The position numbers were made by a program, and so were the translations under genes. From the NCBI RefSeq assembly GCF_003946085.1, contig NZ_RHOB01000003.1, positions 62,001 to 126,000 of the forward strand: a stretch of DNA of 64,000 bases. Direction: 5' to 3'. This DNA comes from Levilactobacillus angrenensis. GTDB taxonomy: Bacteria; Bacillota; Bacilli; Lactobacillales; Lactobacillaceae. Positions 7,864 through 15,206 of the stretch are shown in pieces; within the stretch, counting starts at the first letter, position 1, and the number at the start of each line of letters is the position of its first letter. The notes under the pieces are model-generated. The model had not been told where the DNA came from. It did no database searches and was given only the letters and a program-made list of their open reading frames with translations.

Positions 7864-8337
7864 ATGAAGAATCCGATCCGTGCGACCATCATAACCGTCG
7901 ACCAAGCCCGCGCCATGCTGAAAGACCAGCGTGACCAACGCGATGAACGTTTTCCAGAGCTAGCCGCCTCCGGTCAATACATCTTACCAGACTATCGGTT
8001 GACCCGTAAGCGAGAAGCCTTTAAGATTCGACGCCATACGTTTTTGAAGAAGCATTTCCGCTCCTACGTGGCGTTTGATTCCGACAATGGCCAGACGCTG
8101 TGGATCCATAATTTCCCCAGTCTCTCTGAAGCTTGCTTCTGGTTGAACACCGGCCTGAAGCCCAACGATACGGACTTCACCAGTTCCTACCAGGAATGGA
8201 AAACTAAGCATACTGACGAAATCGAGGTGTTGAAGGCTCAATTGCGCGCCCAACACCACGAAAAGAAAAAGCCCGTCGCCGCTGCTAAGCCAGCGCACGT
8301 CTCGGCCGTTAAAAAAGTTAAGCACACTAAGAAGTAA
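7864..8337 (+). CDS. Unknown protein with basic C-terminal tail
   Basis: A 157-residue protein I do not recognise. It lacks a signal peptide and membrane segments. The middle has aromatic-rich segments (HFRSYVAFDSDNGQTLWIH and FPSLSEACFWLNTG) that look like a small folded domain. The end is a Lys/Ala/His-rich tail (EKKKPVAAAKPAHVSAVKK) of the kind that binds nucleic acid nonspecifically. ATG 7864 follows GAGGGGG (7845-7851) at a rather long spacing. A TTG start overlapping the site is unlikely. The gene ends in a strong terminator. Confidence 0.65.
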   Translation: MKNPIRATIITVDQARAMLKDQRDQRDERFPELAASGQYILPDYRLTRKREAFKIRRHTFLKKHFRSYVAFDSDNGQTLWIHNFPSLSEACFWLNTGLKPNDTDFTSSYQEWKTKHTDEIEVLKAQLRAQHHEKKKPVAAAKPAHVSAVKKVKHTKK

Positions 8338-8341
8338 TGCC

Positions 8342-8377
8342 AACGCCGCCACTCCCACAGTGACCGGCGTTTTTTTT
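8342..8377 (+). terminator. Intrinsic terminator of the unknown gene
   Basis: AACGCCG (8342-8348) pairs with CGGCGTT (8365-8371), followed by eight T. Repeat copy B begins immediately after the T-run. Confidence 0.85.
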
Positions 8378-8797
8378 GTTGTCCACTAAAGTTAGTGAAA
8401 CCAGGAGCCTGCGTCAGCCAGAGATTCCGCCTGCTATGGGGGACACCTCCAGCCAAAGAGCGGGCTTCCAGTTCGCTTTGAAGCCTGACAAAATCAGTCA
8501 GTCTCCAAAGTCGCCCCACGCTGTAGGCTGAGAAAAGACCTCAGCCAACACCGTCGACACAGCTGGCTACATCTCTGGCTGTCTCCGGCAAGTTGGCGAT
8601 TATCAGCAACCTTGTCTTAATTAAAGGCTAGTTGTCAAATCAGCCGTTACCTGGAGCTAAGCCAACTATTATTAGCTCACACACTTGTAGCCGAGAGTCC
8701 GCCAATTATCACTATGAAGCTGTAAAAGACTAATTTTTACGCCATCAGTCGCGTGATGCCAACGTTTCTAGCTGATTTTTATTTTTCAATCTTGTCC
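8378..8797 (+). mobile_element. Structured MITE-like element, copy B (module 2 hairpin deleted)
   Basis: Forward orientation. Module 1 and the linker are intact, but the branched hairpin of module 2 is missing: GTCCGCCAA runs straight into the distal sequence TATGAAGCTGTAAA. The 5' terminus is lost against the terminator T-run. The 3' end TTTTTCAATCTTG resembles the family terminus CTTTCAACCTTC. TTGTCC occurs at both edges (8379-8384 and 8792-8797) but is too short to be called a target duplication. Confidence 0.7.
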
Positions 8798-8874
8798 GCT
8801 CTCAGATTGGAGGTGACCCCCATACCAGGCAACTATCATGCACGAACGGTAAGACGGCGGTTGCCACACTACAA

Positions 8875-8908
8875 CAAAAAAACAGACTGGCCACGATGCG
8901 CCAGTCTG
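8875..8908 (-). terminator. Intrinsic terminator of the cytosine deaminase operon
   Basis: CAGACTGGC pairs with GCCAGTCTG around an 8-nt loop, followed on the minus strand by TTTTTTTG. Confidence 0.85.
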
Positions 8909-8930
8909 CTGATTTAGGTTGCGTTTAATT

Positions 8931-10166
8931 TTAGAGGTCCAAGTGAACCTGCTTGGGGTCGGTCTTTACGATGACCTTGCCATGGTGAATCGAGTACAGC
9001 ACTTCGGAACGTTGGTTCAAAGCGTTGTAGAAGTTGTCGTTGTTCATGACGACCAGGTTAGCTGGCTTGCCCACTTCGATACCGTAGTGGTCGGTCACGT
9101 GCATGGCCTTGGCCCCGTGGGTCGTGACGAATTGATAAGAATTCATGATGTCGTCGTAGCCCATCATTTGCGTCACGTGAATCCCCATGTGTAAGGAGTC
9201 CAGCATGTTGCCATCCCCCATTGGGTACCACGGATCCTTGATGTCGTCTTCCCCGAAGGCCACGTTGACCCCGGCGGCGTTTAATTCCTTGACCCGCGTC
9301 AAGCCACGGCGCTTCGGGTAGGTATCGAACCGGCCGCCCAAGTGGGTGTTGATCAATGGGTTAGAAATCATGTTGATGTGGGACATCTGTAAGAGCCGCA
9401 TCAATTTGTAAGCATAAGCATTATTATAAGACCCCATCGCCGTGGTGTGGCTAGCCGTGACTTGGTCGCCCAAGCCCGTTTCCAAGGCTAATGTCGCCAA
9501 CGTTTCCAGGCCACGAGAAGCCGGGTCGTCGATTTCGTCACAGTGCGCGTCGACCAACTTGCCGTACTTTTGGGCCAGTTCAACGGCGAAGTGTAAGGAT
9601 TCCACGCTGTATTCCCGGGTGAATTCGAAATGCGGAATAGCGCCGATGACGTCAACGCCTAATTTGGCGGCTTGTTCCATCAATTCCTTACCGTGGGGGA
9701 ACGATAGAATCCCTTCTTGAGGGAAGGCGACCAGTTGGAGTTCGATGAAGTCTTTGACCTCGTCACGAACTTCAATCAAGGCCTTGAGCGCCGTTAAGTT
9801 AGGATCCGTGACGTCAACGTGTGACCGCACGAACTGAATCCCGTTGGCCGCTTGGCGTTCCAGTGCTTGCCGGGAGCGCGTCTTGACGTCTTCGATACTC
9901 AACGTCTTCTTCCGTTCTGACCAGATTCGAATCCCGTCAAATAAGGTCCCGGACTGGTTCCATTCGGGGTCCCCGGCTGTCATGGTACTGTCCAAATGGA
10001 CGTGTGGGTCAACAAATGGCGGTAAGATCAATTTGTCCGTCGCATCGATCACCTGTTCATTATCTTTTGGTGTTAAATGATCGGCGATGGCAGTAAATTG
10101 GCCATTTTCAATCCGAATATCCTGTGGCTGTTTTGCATTTTCGATATGCCCTTGTTTAATTAACAT
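8931..10166 (-). CDS. codA: Cytosine deaminase / amidohydrolase
   Basis: A 411-residue metal-dependent amidohydrolase that most likely converts cytosine to uracil and ammonia for pyrimidine salvage. Metal ligands are visible: DPHVHLD (His55, His57), VDAHCDE, TASHTTAM and AFGEDDIKDPW. The last is typical of the CodA group. ATG 10166 follows AGGAGG at 10 nt; the upstream extension is not family-like. It is the second gene of a pair, 25 bp after a small membrane protein gene. No CodB permease is nearby, so that membrane protein might support uptake, which is speculative. Confidence 0.87.
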   Translation of the reverse strand: MLIKQGHIENAKQPQDIRIENGQFTAIADHLTPKDNEQVIDATDKLILPPFVDPHVHLDSTMTAGDPEWNQSGTLFDGIRIWSERKKTLSIEDVKTRSRQALERQAANGIQFVRSHVDVTDPNLTALKALIEVRDEVKDFIELQLVAFPQEGILSFPHGKELMEQAAKLGVDVIGAIPHFEFTREYSVESLHFAVELAQKYGKLVDAHCDEIDDPASRGLETLATLALETGLGDQVTASHTTAMGSYNNAYAYKLMRLLQMSHINMISNPLINTHLGGRFDTYPKRRGLTRVKELNAAGVNVAFGEDDIKDPWYPMGDGNMLDSLHMGIHVTQMMGYDDIMNSYQFVTTHGAKAMHVTDHYGIEVGKPANLVVMNNDNFYNALNQRSEVLYSIHHGKVIVKTDPKQVHLDL

Positions 10167-10191
10167 GCACGCTAATCCTCCTAGTCGCATT

Positions 10192-10488
10192 TCAGTAAAA
10201 TCCTGGGATGGTCAAGCCTAGCGCTAGCAAAGACCCGTCCGTGACGATGCCCGCGATGACGGCGATAATCGCCACTGTCGCCGGTACCAGGCCCCACTGC
10301 GGTCCCCGTCGTGCCGAGCGCACCAACCCATATAAGCTTATCACAGTTAGCGTCAATCCGAGCGTTAAAGTCAGCGGTTCATTGGGAATTAAGACATACA
10401 ATTGGTCAAAGGCCCCGGCAATGGCGACCCAACTAGCCGCAACGCCCCCAACGCTCCAGAGTAAAACACTTCTGCCCCCAGTGGTCAT
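10192..10488 (-). CDS. Small membrane protein, probable operon partner of codA
   Basis: A 98-residue hydrophobic protein with about three membrane helices (LLWSVGGVAASWVAIAGAF, LTLTLGLTLTVISLYGLV, ATVAIIAVIAGIVTDGSLLA) and a short basic loop (RSARRGPQ) between them. I do not recognise a family. ATG 10488 follows GGGAG at 8 nt. It is transcribed with codA 25 bp downstream and diverges from the kinase gene at 10607. Confidence 0.6.
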   Translation of the reverse strand: MTTGGRSVLLWSVGGVAASWVAIAGAFDQLYVLIPNEPLTLTLGLTLTVISLYGLVRSARRGPQWGLVPATVAIIAVIAGIVTDGSLLALGLTIPGFY

Positions 10489-10606
10489 GTTCCCCACTCC
10501 CTTTTCATTTTGACTGAACTTTCCGCGCCTTTTCAATGGTATTTTTCATAGGTTCCATGGTATGCTGAATGCAATCAATTTTAAGTCACGGAGGTCCGAT
10601 CAAATA

Positions 10607-11425
10607 ATGATAAATTCATATCCACAAGCCTTAACGATTGCCGGTTCTGACAGCGATGGTAGCGCTGGGATGCAAGCCGACCTACACACCTTTTTTGCCC
10701 GCGGCGTCTACGGTGCATCCGTCATGACCGCCTGTGTCGCCGGTAACTCATACGGCATCCACGCTAGCGTGCCTATGCCGACTGATTTCATCGACCAAGA
10801 GTTTGCTGACCTGGCAGATGATTACCACATCCGCGCAGCTAAAACGGGCATGCTTGCCGACTCCGAACTGATCGAAGACGTGGTCAAGAATTACCAAGCC
10901 GCTGACTTCGGGCCGCTGGTGGTCGACCCCGTCATCATGACCAAGCACGGCAATCAGCTGTTAGAGGAAAGTGCCTTCAACACCCTGCGGACCAAATTGA
11001 TTCCGCTGGCAACGGTCCTAACCCCGAACTTTTATGAAGTCCAAAAGATTGCCGAAATGACGATTCACAACGACGATGACATGATTATGGCCGCCAAGAA
11101 GATGCAAGCCATGGGTGCCAAAAACGTCGTCGCCAAAGGCAGCCACGCCGATGAAACGCAAACGACCGTCCGTGACTACATTTTGCTAGCTTCCGGCGAA
11201 GGCTTCTGGCTCAGCGAACCCTACCACCAGACCAACCGGGTCAACGGGACGGGCGACTCTCTGTCCGCCTGCATCACCGCTGAACTGGCCAAGGGCACGC
11301 CGATGAAGCAAGCGATTGAAATCGCCAAGCAATTCGTCAACACGGCCATCGGTCACCCCATCGAGGTCGGCCACAAGTTTGGCCCCATCAACCACTGGGC
11401 AGCGCAGGACCGTTCTTACGATTAG
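10607..11425 (+). CDS. Hydroxymethylpyrimidine/phosphomethylpyrimidine or pyridoxine kinase (ThiD/PdxK family)
   Basis: A 272-residue ribokinase-fold enzyme. It begins with the substrate-binding AGSDSDGSAGMQADL motif and has VVDPVIMTKHG and the anion-hole NGTGDSLSACITAEL near the C-terminus. In lactobacilli such proteins phosphorylate HMP/HMP-P for thiamine, or pyridoxine/pyridoxal. No thiamine genes are adjacent, so the vitamin B6 reading is equally possible. ATG 10607 is 12 nt after GGAGG. The gene ends in an intrinsic terminator. Confidence 0.85.
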   Translation: MINSYPQALTIAGSDSDGSAGMQADLHTFFARGVYGASVMTACVAGNSYGIHASVPMPTDFIDQEFADLADDYHIRAAKTGMLADSELIEDVVKNYQAADFGPLVVDPVIMTKHGNQLLEESAFNTLRTKLIPLATVLTPNFYEVQKIAEMTIHNDDDMIMAAKKMQAMGAKNVVAKGSHADETQTTVRDYILLASGEGFWLSEPYHQTNRVNGTGDSLSACITAELAKGTPMKQAIEIAKQFVNTAIGHPIEVGHKFGPINHWAAQDRSYD

Positions 11426-11434
11426 CTATGACTT

Positions 11435-11460
11435 AGAGGCCGTCATTGGGCCTCTTTTTT
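11435..11460 (+). terminator. Intrinsic terminator of the ThiD/PdxK gene
   Basis: AGAGGCC pairs with GGCCTCT, followed by a run of seven T. Confidence 0.85.
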
Positions 11461-11491
11461 TGACATTTTTTAGAGTCTCACAGGTAGCCAG

Positions 11492-11671
11492 TTACCATTT
11501 GTCCGGGCGCCAGGTGCGGCCATCGACCTCGCCACTGAGCTGGTCGTTACGCCGGTCCTGCTCGCGGACCATTTCCTTGAGGGCCAGCCAAAAGGCGCGG
11601 TCGGTGAACTTTGTCTGTTGCTCGGCCAGCTTGTCAATTTGCAGTTGTAACCATTGCGATTGCTCAGTCAT
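11492..11671 (-). CDS. Small soluble protein (59 aa), translationally coupled to the oxidoreductase
   Basis: This ORF starts MTEQSQWLQLQIDKLAEQQ and ends GRTWRPDKW. It is charged, probably helical (residues 5-45) and without membrane segments. Its ATG (11671-11669) overlaps the stop of the upstream flavodoxin-fold gene by 8 nt, which indicates coupling. The ribosome site lies inside the upstream gene (GGAGCGAGACG). Function is unknown; a partner or stability factor for the oxidoreductase is possible. Confidence 0.6.
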   Translation of the reverse strand: MTEQSQWLQLQIDKLAEQQTKFTDRAFWLALKEMVREQDRRNDQLSGEVDGRTWRPDKW

Positions 11672-12359
11672 CGTCTCGCTCCTTAATCAAAGACAAAGTA
11701 TCCGCCAGCGCCTCAATATCATCTTGTTGCTGGGCAAATTCAGCCTCGATCAGCCGCCCGGTCGCTTGTTGTTCGGGCGGCAGTTGGTCGATCATCCCCG
11801 GTAATTTTTGGGCAAACCAGGTCTGCCGCGCCTGCAAGCTATCTGGCTGCGTTTGCGTCAGGTAGCGTTGGTAGTCCACGACCAATTGGAGCTTCTCCGG
11901 TTCTTCTAGGTAGGCGAACTGGTGAATCGCAAATGTCGGTAACCAGGTCATTTTCGCTCGATGGGCCACCGCAGCCAGGGGCGCCAAAGCAGCGTCTAAC
12001 GTCAATCCCTCGGCCCCGCCGCGCTGGAAGGCCTTGGCCGGCATCCCGGTCGTGACTACGATACCCAGTTCCTTATCGGCCAACGGGTAACGGTGATCAC
12101 CGTAGACAAAGCTTCGCGTCAACACCGTGTCTTCCCACGCCTTTAGCCCAGCGGGGGCCGCGTACCAATACAAAGGAAATTGTAAAATGATTCTGTCGGC
12201 TTGCCGCAGTTGTTCCTGTTCCTTGGCAACATCCAAGTGTGCCTGACTTTCAATGTGCTCCCACACGATATCCGTGTTTTCCGGCAGACTCGCCTTTAAA
12301 AATTGTTGACTGGTCGAGTCGGCCAAGTGCGGATGGGAAACCAATACTAGGGTCGTCAT
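11664..12359 (-). CDS. NAD(P)H dehydrogenase (quinone), KefF/MdaB flavodoxin-like family
   Basis: A 231-residue flavoprotein that transfers electrons from NAD(P)H to quinones or other acceptors. It begins TTLVLVSHPHLADSTSQQF, the FMN/FAD phosphate loop. It has the family block ILQFPLYWYAAPAGLKAWED and the VVTTGMPAKAFQRGG loop. Its C-terminal about 60 residues (Gln-rich helices) extend beyond the usual length of 170-190. It forms a coupled pair with the 59-residue protein downstream. Confidence 0.85.
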   Translation of the reverse strand: MTTLVLVSHPHLADSTSQQFLKASLPENTDIVWEHIESQAHLDVAKEQEQLRQADRIILQFPLYWYAAPAGLKAWEDTVLTRSFVYGDHRYPLADKELGIVVTTGMPAKAFQRGGAEGLTLDAALAPLAAVAHRAKMTWLPTFAIHQFAYLEEPEKLQLVVDYQRYLTQTQPDSLQARQTWFAQKLPGMIDQLPPEQQATGRLIEAEFAQQQDDIEALADTLSLIKERDDD

Positions 12360-12462
12360 GACCTCATCTCCTTCGACTATTTTCTCTAAAACTACTCTAT
12401 CACAAATTTACTGGGCAACGGATCTGAACGCCCAGTTAGTTTGTGACCTTTCTGTGAAATCG

Positions 12463-12514
12463 CTTACAAAATAACGAATAACGTGTATAATTGCTCGCTG
12501 GTAAAACGAATAAC
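12463..12514 (+). promoter_or_regulatory. Promoter of the SDR gene with flanking direct repeats
   Basis: CTTACA (12463-12468) and a perfect TATAAT (12486-12491) are 17 bp apart. Two copies of ACGAATAAC lie at 12474-12482 and 12506-12514, one in the spacer and one just past the expected start site. They are 32 bp apart, three helical turns. This looks like a two-site operator; the regulator is unknown. Confidence 0.6.
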
Positions 12515-12535
12515 CTACATAAGGAGGACCTCATT

Positions 12536-13297
12536 ATGACAGTACAATGGGACGTTCAAGGTAAAAGTGTGATTATCACCGGTGGGGCCGGCGGAATCGG
12601 CCTGGGGATGGCCACGGCTTTCGTGAAGGCTGGTGCCCAGGTTTTGATTGTCGATGTCAGTGAAGAACATCTGCAAGCAGCCGCTAAACAGCTTGCACAA
12701 TTCGGCACAATTGAGACGCTGAATTTGGATATTTCTTCAGTCGAAAATGACCGCCAGATCATCGACACGGCGGTCGCTAAATTTGGCAAGCTGGATGTCT
12801 TGATCAATAACGCGCACGCTTCTCGCCAGAAACCCTTTACGAGCCTGACGGACGACGACTTTGCCTTGTCCTTCAATACCAGTTTTAATCCCACCCGCCA
12901 CTTGATGTTACTGGCCCACGACCAGCTCAAGGCCACGCAGGGTTGTGTCATTAATTTTGCCTCCGGTGCCGGTATCCGCGGCCAACAGACTCAGGCCGCC
13001 TACGCCGCTGCCAAAGAAGCCATCCGGGGCTTAACGCGCGTGGTCGCTCACGAATGGGCGGCTGACGGGATTCGCCTGAACATCATTTCCCCCATCGCTG
13101 AAACGGACGGCGTCAAGCAGTGGCACCAAGCTGCGCCCAAGCAATACGACCAGCTGGTCAACAGCATTCCGCTCCACCGGCTGGGCGACCCCGAACACGA
13201 CATCGGCGCCGTAGCCTTGTTCCTAGCCAGCAGCGCCAGCGCCTACATGACCGGGCAAACACTGATGGTCGATGGCGGCGATATTCAAATGTATTAA
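12536..13297 (+). CDS. Short-chain dehydrogenase/reductase
   Basis: A 253-residue classical SDR. The NAD(P) loop is TGGAGGIG near the N-terminus, the NNAH motif replaces the usual NNAG, and the catalytic pair is in AAYAAAKEA after a serine in FASGAG. An Asp after the second strand (VDVSEEH) suggests NAD rather than NADP. The substrate is not readable. ATG 12536 is 8 nt after AAGGAGG. It has its own strong promoter and is monocistronic. Confidence 0.88.
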   Translation: MTVQWDVQGKSVIITGGAGGIGLGMATAFVKAGAQVLIVDVSEEHLQAAAKQLAQFGTIETLNLDISSVENDRQIIDTAVAKFGKLDVLINNAHASRQKPFTSLTDDDFALSFNTSFNPTRHLMLLAHDQLKATQGCVINFASGAGIRGQQTQAAYAAAKEAIRGLTRVVAHEWAADGIRLNIISPIAETDGVKQWHQAAPKQYDQLVNSIPLHRLGDPEHDIGAVALFLASSASAYMTGQTLMVDGGDIQMY

Positions 13298-13351
13298 GCG
13301 TATCGAGCGAGTGGGCCAAAAGGCAATTAGCCAGTTCTGCTATGTGAAGAT

Positions 13352-13395
13352 GACGAAAACGAGCCTGGAAGGTCTGTCCCAGGCTTGTTTTCGTC
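13352..13395 (+). terminator. Long hairpin downstream of the SDR gene
   Basis: GACGAAAACGAGCCTGG pairs with CCAGGCTTGTTTTCGTC (one mismatch-like bulge). It lies between the SDR gene and the convergent 49-residue ORF and can serve both strands. The T-run is interrupted, so strength is uncertain. Confidence 0.6.
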
Positions 13396-13438
13396 CCAAA
13401 GAAAAACGCCCAGCCCCAAGACTGGACGACCCTAATTC

Positions 13439-13588
13439 TTAACTTAACCGGCGATTACTATCGTCGTGGAATTTACTACGCGTGGCCAAATGCTTACTCT
13501 TCTTCCGAAAAGCCGCCAGATTATTCAGGTACAATTGACCCACTCCGGCAATTACTAAAATCAGTAAAATGATTGCTACTGCATGCAT
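13439..13588 (-). CDS. Small single-span membrane protein (49 aa)
   Basis: ATG 13588 follows a GGGGGG site at 7 nt. The product begins MHAVAIILLILVIAGVGQLY, a single membrane helix, and continues with a basic cytosolic part (FRKKSKHLATRSKFHDD). Strong transcription signals upstream (TTGCAA-17-GATAAT) argue that it is a real gene. I do not recognise a family. Confidence 0.65.
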   Translation of the reverse strand: MHAVAIILLILVIAGVGQLYLNNLAAFRKKSKHLATRSKFHDDSNRRLS

Positions 13589-13604
13589 AAGAATTCCCCC
13601 CGTC

Positions 13605-13652
13605 AACATTAGGTTACAAATATATTATCCTAATGTTACAGAAAGATTGCAA
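13605..13652 (-). promoter_or_regulatory. Promoter and palindromic operator of the 49-residue membrane protein gene
   Basis: On the minus strand TTGCAA (13652-13647) and GATAAT (13629-13624) are 17 bp apart. A perfect 9-bp inverted repeat, AACATTAGG (13605-13613) and CCTAATGTT (13629-13637), separated by 15 bp, spans the -10 box and start site. This is a good repressor-site candidate, or a hairpin at the very 5' end of the RNA. Confidence 0.6.
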
Positions 13653-13742
13653 GTGGTCACGCTTAAAAATTAGAATTTCTTGATAATTCAGTACTGAACG
13701 ACTGTTAGTTCCCTGATGAAACCCCAGCTACTCCACTATTTA

Positions 13743-14383
13743 CTGAAGGTTGAAAGATGGAAATCAGCTAGAACCATTGTCATCGTGCGACTGATGACGT
13801 AAAAATTAGTCGTTTATAGCATCCTAGTGAGAACTGGCCGCCTACCGTCCGCCAACTATGGGTTGGAACGCGGTGGGCGGACCGGACCGAGCCTGAGAAG
13901 CGGTCTCGGCCTCGCTTTGAGCCGGAAACCCGCGTCTCAAAGACGCCAGTTGTCTAAGCGGCATGAACCGTGCCGCTAAGACAACTCCCACGGCTGAACC
14001 CATATTTGGTGGACTCTCGGCTACAAGTGTACGTGCTAGCGAAAGTTGGCTTAGCTCCATGTAACGGCTGATTTGACAACTAGTCTTTAATTAAGACAAG
14101 GTTACTGATTATCGCCAACTCGCCGGAGGCAGACAGAGGTGGAGCCAGCTGTGTCGACGGTGTTGGCTGAGGTCTTTTCTCAGCCTACAGTGTGGGGCGA
14201 CTTGAGAGACTGGCGAACTTTGCCAGACTTTCAAGCGAACCGGAAGACCGCTTCTCAGGCTGGAGGTGTCCCCCATAGCAGGCGGAATCTCTGGCTGACG
14301 CAGGCTCCTGGTTTCACTAATTTTAGCGGCCAGAACACTGTCCTTCCAGGGACTATTGCGTTAATGCTACTTTCAACCTTCAG
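13743..14383 (-). mobile_element. Structured MITE-like element, copy C (641 bp, full length)
   Basis: This is the type copy. The perfect 14-bp terminal inverted repeat CTGAAGGTTGAAAG is at 13743-13756 and its complement at 14370-14383. The 7-bp target duplication CTATTTA is at 13736-13742 and 14384-14390. It is in reverse orientation with both modules present. Module 2 is closed by an 18-bp stem (13847-13864 with 13997-14014, one mismatch). Frames crossing it (13842-14060, 14139-14414) have no ribosome sites and change with each copy, so it is non-coding. Confidence 0.85.
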
Positions 14384-14395
14384 CTATTTACCAGA

Positions 14396-14713
14396 TTATT
14401 TACTATCCGACTGATCGGCTGAGTTGCTAGATGATTTCTGTTGTGACTCTTTTTTCTCGGATTCTTTTTTCTGTTGATGCTTCTTTTGGACCTTACGCAC
14501 CTGATCTGAAATCTGCGTCGATGGGTTCACAGTCTTCTTCCCGGATAGATTGGAAACGGGATAGGCAATGAACAACACGACGGCAGAAATGATTAAGTAA
14601 CGGATATTTTTCTTGCGGTCACCGAGGACTTGTGTGATTTGAAAGAAATAATAAATTAATAAAATGGCAGCGAAAAATACAATGACTTCGGCAACGATAT
14701 GGACAACACCCAC
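14396..14713 (-). CDS. Small membrane protein with charged Lys/Ser/Glu-rich tail
   Basis: A 105-residue protein starting at GTG 14713, 7 nt after AAGGAGG. Two membrane helices (VIVFFAAILLIYYFFQI and YLIISAVVLFIAYPVS) flank a short basic loop. Residues 60-105 form a polar tail dominated by Lys, Glu, Ser and Gln. Family not recognised. Repeat copy C is inserted 6 bp beyond its stop codon, and no terminator is seen before the repeat, so the repeat may now end this transcript. Confidence 0.65.
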   Translation of the reverse strand: MGVVHIVAEVIVFFAAILLIYYFFQITQVLGDRKKNIRYLIISAVVLFIAYPVSNLSGKKTVNPSTQISDQVRKVQKKHQQKKESEKKESQQKSSSNSADQSDSK

Positions 14714-14791
14714 GAGAAACCCTCCTTGACTAGTTTAGCCTAACTTTACTGGAACCACTGGTCCCTGTCAACTAACCGGACAGAACAGTGA

Positions 14792-14820
14792 TTGACACGA
14801 CCCGTTCGCTTCTCTATAAT
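14792..14820 (+). promoter_or_regulatory. Consensus promoter of tRNA-Arg
   Basis: TTGACA (14792-14797) and TATAAT (14815-14820) are both perfect and 17 bp apart. The mature tRNA begins 19 bp downstream. Confidence 0.9.
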
Positions 14821-14839
14821 TAAGAAGTTATGGGATTTT

Positions 14840-14913
14840 GTCGCAATAGCTCAGCTGGATAGAGCAACGGTCTTCTAAACCGTAGGTCGAGGGTTCGAAT
14901 CTCTCTTGCGACA
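14840..14913 (+). tRNA. tRNA-Arg (anticodon TCT)
   Basis: A 74-nt cloverleaf. The acceptor stem is GTCGCAA/TTGCGAC. The anticodon stem ACGGT/ACCGT encloses the loop CTTCTAA, with TCT at 14874-14876, and the T-arm loop is GGTTCGAAT. It reads AGA and AGG codons, which are rare in this GC-rich sequence. CCA is not encoded. A hairpin follows (AGAGTCT...AAGACTCT, about 14920-14941) but lacks its T-run, apparently because foreign DNA begins there. Confidence 0.95.
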
Positions 14914-14939
14914 TTTTAAAAAGAGTCTGGGACAAGACT

Positions 14940-15206
14940 CTAGAGCTTAAATAGAAAAGTGGTGTCAATTGCCGGTTTGTGGCGATTGACACCACTTTTC
15001 TTTGGTCTTAGGGTTGGTTGTTTAATGATTTTAGACAGTTTTGATAAATTCTCAGCCATTAAAGCGATTCCCATTTCATTATCTACGGCAGCTAGACCAC
15101 GTACCGAAAAGCGTTTGAACTTCAAGTAAGTCTTGAGGTCAGCAAAGATTGGTTCAATTTCAATTTTACGGCGAGCGTACAAATCATGCCCAATTTTACT
15201 AGTCAT
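14940..15206 (-). pseudogene. IS1182-type transposase, C-terminal fragment
   Basis: The 88-codon frame matches the end of a DDE transposase: YARRKIEIEPIFADLKTYLK, whose EIEP carries the third catalytic acid, then FKRFSVRGLAAVDNEMGIAL and MAENLSKL. Everything upstream, including the first two catalytic residues, is missing. A long hairpin (AGAAAAGTGGTGTCAAT with its complement, 14951-14994) inside the last codons is the usual 3' end of such elements. Both sides adjoin damaged neighbours, so this is a decayed insertion. Confidence 0.75.

Noticed and set aside
8379-8797. TTGTCC at both edges of copy B as a target duplication
   Set aside because: Only six bases, and the 5' terminus of the element is missing, so the left match is likely chance.
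13842-14060. A 72-codon minus-strand frame and its plus-strand twin at 23543-23800
   Set aside because: Both are translations of the same module 2 hairpins; the sequence constraint is base pairing, not codons.
13743-14383. The repeat as a known large RNA such as ROOL, GOLLD, HEARO or a group II intron
   Set aside because: It is multicopy with inverted termini and target duplications, carries no reverse transcriptase or prophage context, and I see no intron domain V signature. A covariance search would settle this.
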